64,000 nucleotides of DNA. Source: Taudactylus pleione. Taxonomy: Eukaryota > Chordata > Amphibia > Anura > Myobatrachidae. Where the stretch lies: the NCBI GenBank assembly GCA_031769625.1, contig JAUIMM010000124.1:7501501-7565500 (forward strand), read 5' to 3'. The notes under the pieces are model-generated. The model was not told the origin of the DNA. It made no database searches and was given only the letters and a program-made list of their open reading frames with translations. Positions within the stretch are counted from its first letter, which is position 1; each line of letters opens with the position of its first letter. This document shows positions 56,025-64,000 of this stretch, piece by piece. The translations under genes were made by a program, and so were the position numbers.

Positions 56025-58557
56025 CCTCCACCCATGTTTTGCTGTCTCTTTATAGTTAAACCCTTGCCCAACTCCCTATAAATATCTGGCAGTAACTCAC
56101 GCACACAAGCAAACGGTGAAAAGCCCTTTGGCATGTTTTCAACATTTTTGTGTAAGTTAAATGCCAAAAAAATTAAAAATAAAGGTTAAAGGTTAAGGTA
56201 AGAATGTCTCTGTAAAATGATAATGCGTTTAAATCAAAGAGACCGTGGAATGTAAATTACGTAGCTTGAGTAATTCTGGAATCCAATAGGGCTCTTGAAA
56301 CACAGATAAATTCCTAAATGGTCTCCAGTACCTCTCCAGTATCAACTGGGGTGCAGAGGAAATGTTTTGAAAATGTATTAGGTGTTCCAGACTGGTGACA
56401 GGGAGGTGGCTTAGCAGATACATGGAGATGGCCCATCTTATGGGTGTGTTACAGAAGCATCACAGCATATTGTACACTGTACCTGCCATAGGTGCAAGTG
56501 TTTATGGTGCAAACGAAGGTGCATCTAAAGATGCAACAATTGGTATTTCAGTGTCTACGGATGCAGAGAGTGGGTGTCTCAGTCCTTGCAAGGATATACA
56601 CCAGGGAAGGGTTTTGTAGTGGCATTTGCATAAAATTGCAGATGTGAAAGCTGGCAAAAAATGAGAAATGGACTTGACTGCATCAGAATCAGGCCCATTC
56701 AGTGTTTCCACTCTGAATTTGCAGAAATAATGGGTCCATCCTGGTTTTTCCTGGTCAAAATCTCAACATTTCTGATTTTTTTTCCCTATATCCATTCCTT
56801 TTGGTTAAAACAAGAAATGAGAAATTTGGATTCCTTGAAATCCAAACCTGCTCGAACATCAAGAATCTGACTCAATCCGAGTGGCGGCTTGGTATTCCCG
56901 CCTGACTTGGATTCCACTTCAAGACAAAACGTAATTCTCACGGCATCTGATTCTCTTAGGTTTTGGATCTATGTAAGGTGCTGCAGATGGGACAAGGTGC
57001 CACTTCCTTTTCAGGAATGCTGATGTATGCTCCACTTCACTCTGCTGTAAAGGCTGTGCTGTGTCCAGACTCATAACTAGCTGTGCTGCTTAATGAAGCA
57101 TGCTACTTATGCTGGGCTGTACTCCTCTATATAGGCTATGCCCAGGCTCACAAGTCACAAGTGGCATAGTCAATGTATATAGGGGGTGAATGCTGCTGTA
57201 GGATGTGATGTACTCTTCTGTATAGGCTGTGTCCAGACCAGGGCTGGACTGGCCATCTGGCATGTCTGGCAAATGGCAAGATGGACTGGTCTGGCTGTCT
57301 GCAGGTGCGTCTGGCAAAATTGCCTCCCGGGTGGCACAGCAGGTGGTCGCGTCATTGTGTGAAGTCATGACATGACCACATTGAGATGTCATGACGCGGC
57401 TGGCCGGGTATGAAAATCATGGTGGCATGGGGAATCTAGGGCCAGGTCATATGGACAGTGGGTGGCAGCAACAGGACAGGGACAAGCAGCTCTAAGAGCT
57501 GTTCTTTGCAGATCCAGGGGGCGCAATCAGGGTGATCACTCCCCGTAACCCACAGCCACCCACAGAACTGACTGACCATAGACCTGTAAGTTCATCCCAG
57601 ACGCCCGGAGGCAAATTATAATTTGGTGCCCCCCTGTCACAGCCGCTGACACTGTAATGTAGCAATTTGCATGCAGACAGGCTACAGATAGACGAAGGCA
57701 GTAGGTGATGGTCGGTCATGGAGCACTCCACTAGTGTATGGTGGCTTCTCAGGTGCCGGAAAGAGGTGCCATGTATTGGGTGGCCGTGACGGTACACTCC
57801 GGGTACATAGTTACAGCCCTAAGTGGGGTGAATATGTTGGGACAAAGGAAGAGGTGCCCCATTCCGAGCTGGAGCCCGGCGGCAGGTGCCTCCATTGTCT
57901 CCCATAGTTCTGCCCCTGACCTGTCGGAGGGAAGGGAGGACTGTGTATCAGGGTTCAGCAGGGCTGTCCGTCAGGTGGGCTTATCAGATCTCCTCCCTCC
58001 CACCAGCTGCCCCACTCCTGACTCACTGGTGCTGCTTAGTCACAGCTAGCTGGCTGGCTGCTGAGTGGAGGGAATCACCGGCCCTGACAATAGCGTATCC
58101 CCAGAGACTACTCCCTCTCCCCTTACTGGGAGGATTGGACAGGACCAGGCCCAATGACAGGGTAGTACAAAGGGTACCCCTGTCCCAGCATCCGTGGTTC
58201 ACAGGGACCCAAGTTTCAGGGGCAAAAAACTGGGCCACTGCGTCTAATAGTTATTTATAAACTAACCACTGCTGCCCTTATGGCGTGGCAAAAGTAGGGG
58301 AAAAAAATAATCATCAAGCTGTCCCACCTTCCCCCAGATTATCCGTCACTTGGTCCTGTCTGGTCCATGCTGCGCAAGAAATGAATGATGTCATGACGTT
58401 ATTATGCATGATGCTGCATCAGCTTTTCCCTTTTCTGTTCCTGACCTGCTGCCACGGCCCAGGACACCTAAAAGTAGGAGAACAGCCAAGCAGGATCCAC
58501 TGCCATGAGGCACAATCCAGTTCATGCTGCAGGTCTGCAGCACCACCGCTGTCTGAC
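56025..58557. other. Anonymous sequence, no gene seen
   Basis: 2.5 kb without a convincing frame. Around 57,238-57,300 the text CAGGGCTGGACTGGCCATCT followed by repeated TCTGGCAAATGGCA looks like a dispersed-repeat end. 57,400-58,250 is GC-richer than its surroundings and may be an old repeat. I cannot name a family. Confidence 0.4.
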
Positions 58558-58560
58558 TCT

Positions 58561-59108
58561 GGCCCTGATTCAGAGCCGGACGCTCTGACAGAGCACTCTC
58601 TCTGAATCAGGGCGGCTATTTTTTTATGGAGCGGCCTCCTGGCCGCTCGCATTGCTGTGGGTTGCCACCCACAACTAATGCGAGCGGTCAGGATGATGGT
58701 CGTGATGGTCTTGACCATCGCAACCATCGGGCTTGCGACAAGACCCTTGTGGTAGGGTCTTGTGGCCGCAAGCCCCAGAGAGCTTTTGGCTCAAACAGAG
58801 CCAAAAGCTCTCCCACTGACATCACTTGTGATGTCAGTGGGGCCGCCCTCAAATGGTAGGCGTTCTCATGGGAATGCCTCCATCTGGGCAGCCACCCCCC
58901 TAGCCCGCCCACCAATGGGGGCATGCTGTCACTCAACATCGACAGCACGCCCCCTTTGGTGCGAGACCCGGAGCGACGGATTGCCCGTCGCTATCCGGGT
59001 CTCGTGCATGCGCACGACGGAGCCGGCTCCGTTGTGTGCATGCGTTCTGGGCCACCATCGACCTGGTTGCGAGCGCTCAGCGCTTGCGACCGGGTCTAAA
59101 TCAGGCCC
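58561..59108. mobile_element. Harbinger-type MITE, copy 4 (hairpin mosaic)
   Basis: The ends read GGCCCTGATTCAGAGCCGG and the inverse of GGGCCTGATTTAGACCCGG, with a perfect TCT duplication at 58,558-58,560 and 59,109-59,111. Internal modules match copy 2 (21,955-22,504) in the same order. It is noncoding. Confidence 0.85.
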
Positions 59109-59111
59109 TCT

Positions 59112-59634
59112 GTTCCCTCTAAAGACACACTCCTTTCGTTGCAGTCCCAGCCATGAAGAAGAATGACATAGACTGGCAGCACAGCAGCCTAATGCTTCAC
59201 CAACAAAGACTTAAAGTTAGTGTATTTTTACTTCATTTTTGTATTAAATTTTTATATATGGGTTATATGGGGTAAGTAGCAGCAGCAACACAGGATATTT
59301 ACAAAAATATTCATACCCACACACACTGTATGCCAATGTCACTAGTAGATCCTTAATATATGGTATCTTGAATTTCAGGTTGGGTGGTCCTCTGAGTGAG
59401 CTAGATTATTCATTTTTTATATTGCTGTTTTGGAATTTGTAAGTGTAGGAGTTCTATAGTTCTGTTCCTCTTGTTATGCACTTTGTTATTTACTGTTATA
59501 ATGGATATGTAAATACACCTATCCTCCATTCACTTCTACAGTATATGAAAAAAAACCTAAAAATTATTTAAAGCCACTTTCTGCTTATACCATTTTTTTA
59601 AACAATTTTAAAGCTGGTGGTATATATATATGGT
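59112..59634. other. AT-rich anonymous stretch
   Basis: No gene is seen. It includes a short (TA)5-6 run near 59,621. Confidence 0.5.
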
Positions 59635-59748
59635 AGGGGTGTGCACCGGCCACTTTTCGTGTTTTGTGTTTTGGTTTTGGATCTGGATCTTTCTTCGTGT
59701 TTTGGATCGTGATTGGTTTTGCTAAAACCACCCTTCCAGGTTTTGTGT
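59635..59748 (-). mobile_element. hAT-A 3'-tip fragment
   Basis: It starts AGGGGTGTGCACCGGCC and matches the first 115 bp of the A-family 3' end (TTTTCGTGTTTTGTGTTTTG, then GGATCTGGATC). It is cut by the B2 tip at 59,749. Confidence 0.8.
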
Positions 59749-60399
59749 AGAGATGTGCGCCGACTAGAGATGTGCGCCGACCCCCGTGTTTTGGTTTTGG
59801 TTTTGGATCTGGATCTCCCCTGGTTTTGGATCTGAATCTGGTTTTGTTTTTTTTTCCTCCGTGTTTAGTTTTCGTGTTTTGGTTTTGGATCTGGATTTTT
59901 TCTTAAAAAATCATAAAAACAGCTAAAACCACATCATTTGGGCCTGTTTTTGTTCCTACAGTATTATTTACCTTAATAACAATGATTTTCAGGCATTTCT
60001 ATGCATTTTTAACCACATCACAGCTCACAATATTGATTTCACTATTTTTCACCAATATAGGCCAAAGGCTGCAGTGAGCTGGCTGGCGAAAGTAAGCAAC
60101 AGAGCAGCGGCACAAACACACAGCAGTTTAAAAAAATATCAGACATCTGTGAAACATTGCCACACAGCAGTGGCAGACAGGATGACAGTTTAATAAACTA
60201 TAATAATGTCAGTCGCAAATGCCCCAAATTGTGCCAAATGTAAAGGAAAGAGGTGCAAGATGGAATTGTCCCTCCCACCCACTGTTATGTGGGATATTAA
60301 AAAGGACATGCATAGTTTAACAAACCAAGCACTTTAGCGACTAGGACGGACAGTTTCGTGGCTGAACTCCCTGGTTTCTTTGTGCCTCCAAAACAGTTT

Positions 60400-62010
60400 T
60401 GGAAGGACTACCTTCAATTATTAAGGAGGAGGTTGATGATGAGGGGGTTAGTGGTGGAGATTGCATGTTATGGTCCAAAATTCTGGTAGCTGATACTGGA
60501 CTGGTTGTTATTAATTTACAAATTATAATTTTGTTAAACAAATTGCATGAACTTGCTGCAAATGACGGAACAGGGAGGAGGTGCCTAGATAGTTAACGCC
60601 CCTTCCTCTGCTACCTTTTTCTTTACAAATGGAACAGATGCCTTCACAACTGTTGTCAAGATTTAGATTCAAATAATTCCACACCAAGACGTTGCTTTTC
60701 TGGCTTTCTTTTTATCATTAGCAAGAACTGTTGCCACTGGTGGCTGATTTACGCAAACCACATCCTTATCATCAACATCCACATTAGCGTCAGATAGGAC
60801 ACAAATTACCCCTCATCCTCCTTTTGCACTTCCTCCACACTATCATCCTCATTTTTTATTATTTCACCATCTAATACTAGCACAGCCGTCATGGCGTCAG
60901 TGATCCGCTGTGAAACTGGGTGACAGTTGTTATACTTACTTCATCTATCAAAAGATTGATTAATAGACAATTGTTTTTTTAAATTACTTCCGATCATGAA
61001 TGAGGATGTAGATGATGATGCAGGTGTTGGTGTTGGAGATCGAAGGCACTTGGATCTCACAAAGAGGGAGCAGGTAGGTGACACTGGACTTACACTTTGA
61101 TATTTGATGAATGTGCTCCAAGTGACATAACAAGGAGGAGGTTCCTAGATGGTTTAGGTCCCTCCCTCTACTCACTCTTGTATGACAATGGTTACATATG
61201 GCTTGAAAACTGTTTTCCGGATCGGGATGGAAATAATTCCACACGTGAGAAGCAGATTTTTTTCGTCTTTTGTCCCAGCATGACAACAATGGGCTTTGGC
61301 TTTTTCAAACCATGGACAACAGCTGTTGCCTTACTTACACAAAGTACATCCTCTGCGTCAACATCCTCATCACCAACAACTTCATCATCAACATCCTCAT
61401 CATCCTTAGCGCCTTCAACTACCAAAATGTCCTCCTCCTCCATGTGCAATTCCACAGAAGCATCCTCAATGACTACATGTGCAAGATGTTGACTGCCTTT
61501 CCCCACATTTACAGAGGGCACACAAATGTTGGAACTTGGAGGATCCTCCAGTACACTAGTATTTAGGTCGGGCTCACACATGACAACTGCAGACACACTT
61601 GCACTCTCCTCGGGGATTTGTGATTTCGATTTCTCAGGGCACACAGTTGGTTTTCCTGGAGCTGTCTTAACAACTTTCACATTTTTAATTGGACCACCAC
61701 CACTACTACTACTACACGCAGAAGGGTTATCAGCAATCTTCATAAAGAAAGGCCAAGGCCTTATCCTTTCCTTTCCACTTCGTATAGTTAATGGCATTTT
61801 GCCAATTTTTTGTTTATCTAAAGGCAAATATTCTTTCAATTTATTTTTCTTAACTTCAGTGAAACTTGCTTTACCATATCAATGGCGTGACTTAAGCCCT
61901 GGGACATGGGCCTTCATAGACGATGAGGATGTTGACGGTGTTGCACTGCTGGTGGCAGCTACAACATGGGGTTCTTGGCCTTGATCTCCTGTCACGTGAC
62001 AGCCCTCCAT
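60400..62010 (-). pseudogene. hAT-B2 transposase remnant with two BED-finger regions
   Basis: The N-terminus starts at 62,010 and reads through 61,192 with shifts (KMPLTIRSGKERIRPWPFF). The BED finger is at about 61,270-61,100 (WNYFHPDPENSFQAIC, HTRVSRGRDLNHLGTSSLL). The catalytic core is missing. At about 60,900-60,560 a second, older BED-finger region reads, with errors, in the same order (NYLGTSSL near 60,590). The remnant is therefore a hybrid or rearranged copy. No dimerisation domain is seen. Confidence 0.7.
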
Positions 62011-62278
62011 ATTGTCTGCAGTCTTGAAGCAGTGTCACAATCACCAATAGTGTAGCCAAGGTGTGGTTAAAAAAATCACACCAGTGCAGTCGTGCGCACA
62101 CACAAAAATATTAGAAAAAAAGACAAATGATGATTTATATTTTTGTCACCTCCTGAAGAACTTGGGCCCAGAGCACCAATTGATCACAATTGGAGTCGGG
62201 CAGCACAAGGTTGCAACTTGCATTGCTGGCTGGCTCTTGTGCACTACTGCAGTTAAGCCTAACACGCGCGCACTAAAT

Positions 62279-63512
62279 AAGAAGATAACAGTGCTACACC
62301 TTCGAAAACACTCTTGAAATGGTCACTATGTATCAACTGCTTACATCTGCATGTCTATACTGAGGAATATTGTGAATACATTAGTGATGACAATTAATCA
62401 TATAAATGTTTTTACTGAGCTTTAAAATTCGTCACAAACAACATATGATAATACATGCATCAAAACCACTGTACTTGTATTGTGAACACCAATACTACTG
62501 GGAAATATAGGTGTACCACTGATAATACTGGGCAGTGATGTGCTATAGATGGTAAGTAGACTTATTGTACTACTTAGGACCCTTGTTGGGGATGAATGCA
62601 GTCTGTAAATGCAATGTGTCTATTGGAAGAAATCGATGTGGGATAACTTCCTGTAGAAGCTTGTAGTTGCCCGGGATTTCTTCTGGCAAGACGGAGGAGA
62701 ACCACTTCGACTGGGGTGCAGGATCTCCGGACCTGGGCAGTGTAGGCTATGCGTGAGGTGAGTGATACGCCTAATGAAAGGTTCTACCCTGCACCTCAAC
62801 TCCGTGGCCAGCACTCCCTGTCTATGGAGGGGAACAGCTGGGCACGATCATTCACGATCAGTAACGGCTTCCCCCTCCGTGCTCTGAAACTCACCTGTGT
62901 TCCAGTCATCATCCGTGGCCGGATCCCTCCTCCTCTTGTCCGTGCTGTATGCCTCCTGTCCTCTGGTTGCGGGTGCCCTTCTTTAGCGTCCTCATGCTTT
63001 GATCCTTCCTTGATCTTGATACTTCCTGGTACGTTTGTCTGTGCCGATCACGTGCACGGTTCTTGGGTGCCAGTGGTTTTCTGCTTGTAATCGTGAAACA
63101 ACAAATCCAATATACTCGGTGTGTCTCCAACGCATTTCAACCTTATCAGGTCTTCCTCTGGGAGTGATAGTGATCATTGTTCTTACAGATAGAATGTTAA
63201 ATACACTGTCATGTCCCTCCTTCAATTTAATTGGTCTTAATTGTCCCTCTCAGATTGGTCGGTATAGCAATCACTCAGTCATTCTTAGGGTGTGATTACA
63301 TGGTTGCTCTGCAGTCGCACATGTGACTTGAAAATAGAGATCATATTGCAATCATATTACCTATGTATGCAGGGTATATTAGAATACCCCACATTAATCA
63401 TTATTTTATTAGATAAATGTGTAATAAATCTGACTCCTCTAATATGATCATCTAAATGAATAATAATTAAATACGGCAAAATGTTTTAGAAGGTGTAGCG
63501 CTGTTATCTTCT
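62279..63512. mobile_element. TIR element inserted in hAT-B2 repeats
   Basis: The left end AAGAAGATAACAGTGCTACA is inverted at the right end (63,491-63,512), where it reads TGTAGCGCTGTTATCTTCTT on plus. A second copy of the right end follows at 63,530-63,550. The B2 tandem repeats stop on one side and resume after about 63,610. Inside, no transposase is seen; a PLE-like motif on minus (63,129-63,157) is described in the findings. Confidence 0.65.
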
Positions 63513-63619
63513 TATTAGTTTTAGAATGTGTAGCGTTGTTATCTTCTTATTTATTGGTTGTAACAGAAAAGGGAAGGAACCATTGAAAACAGCAGCTTAC
63601 AGCGATCACTTAAATAGAG

Positions 63620-64000
63620 CCCGGTGCGCAATTATTACTTCTTTTTACCATAACACCCACGCACACCGAGAAGAAAAAAATATAAGACACTATTATTGTT
63701 TTTTTTTGTAGAATGTCTGGAGTCCGGCAGCACAAGGTTGCAACTTGCGTTGCTGGCTGGCTCCTGTGCACTACTGTGGTTAAGCGTTAAGCCTACCACC
63801 CACGAGCACACACAGAAGAAAAAAAAATATAAGACACTTTTATTGTTTTTTTTTTTTGGAGCACAACAGTAGTCGGGCAGCACAAGGTTGTTGCAACTTG
63901 TGTTGCTGGCTGGCTCTTGAGCGCTACTTCGGTTAAGCCTAACACCCACACACACAGGAGCAAAATATATAAGACACTTTTATTGTTTTTTTTTTTGAGA
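63620..64000 (-). repeat. 5' subterminal repeats of hAT-B2, second part
   Basis: Units with CAGCACAAGGTTGCAACTTG recur near 63,730 and 63,880 with about 140-150 bp spacing and continue to the window edge. One earlier unit lies at 62,170-62,275 before the inserted TIR element. Confidence 0.85.

Larger units (their letters stand above)
59749..64000 (-). mobile_element. hAT element, copy B2 (runs off the window)
   Basis: A minus-strand B-family copy. The tip AGAGATGTGCGCCGAC occurs twice in tandem (59,749 and 59,766) before the full subterminal region. Inward are a decayed hairpin (60,322-60,378), a heavily deleted transposase (60,400-62,010), and 5' subterminal repeats interrupted by a 1.2-kb TIR element, continuing to the window end. 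Confidence 0.8.

Noticed and set aside
57090..58260. GC-richer stretch with several overlapping frames of 100-125 codons
   Set aside because: No domain, no splice-consistent exon set and no codon pattern; probably an old repeat.
1..64000. CRISPR-like or prophage-like systems
   Set aside because: Tandem arrays have no spacers of fixed length between identical short repeats, genes are spliced, and all coding traces belong to eukaryotic mobile elements.

Overview
The window reads as repeat-rich, non-coding vertebrate DNA with no recognisable single-copy host gene, rRNA, tRNA or CRISPR array. Spliced transposon genes, BED-finger hAT transposases, an L1-type LINE, a chromodomain Ty3/gypsy element and Penelope-like elements (PLEs) with a GIY-YIG domain all occur together. 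That mix fits an amphibian (anuran-like) genome best, with a fish as second choice. This assignment is inference from element content only.

Layout: (1) 1-11,497 is a hAT element (copy A1, plus strand) split by a 7.3-kb PIF/Harbinger element (669-7,954). The Harbinger element carries three genes with apparently open frames: a 347-aa DDE transposase on plus, flanked on both sides by minus-strand SANT/Myb-like genes. (2) 11,498-15,240 is mostly anonymous repeat. (3) 15,240-21,276 is a decayed chromovirus-type Ty3/gypsy element whose 3' LTR was hit by a foldback element and by a Harbinger-type MITE. (4) 21,880-23,281 holds a hAT-B 3' end and two more Harbinger-type MITEs. (5) 23,840-31,487 is an L1-like ORF2 on minus, opened by a 2.6-kb foldback element and by two MITEs nested in each other. 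(6) 32,300-33,330 is a dead Tc1 element.

(7) 33,799-48,536 is a hAT cluster: B1 (minus), a 5'-truncated PLE, A2 (minus) and an internally deleted B3 (plus). The 3' ends of B1 and B3 form an inverted pair about 11 kb apart. (8) 48,861-56,010 holds two PLE copies arranged head to head as a 7.1-kb palindrome with a 34-nt spacer. (9) 56,025-59,630 is anonymous sequence with one MITE. (10) 59,635-64,000 is a hAT-A 3' tip followed by another hAT-B copy (B2, minus), interrupted by a 1.2-kb TIR element and running off the window.

Relations: hAT A1 and A2 are paralogues. A2 lacks the Harbinger insertion and so serves as an empty-site control. The Harbinger transposase and its Myb-like partners are the only gene set that looks intact; its terminal repeats resemble those of the four short MITEs, so it (or a relative) is a plausible source of their mobilisation. 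All statements rest on reading the sequence by eye; no database search or alignment was run.
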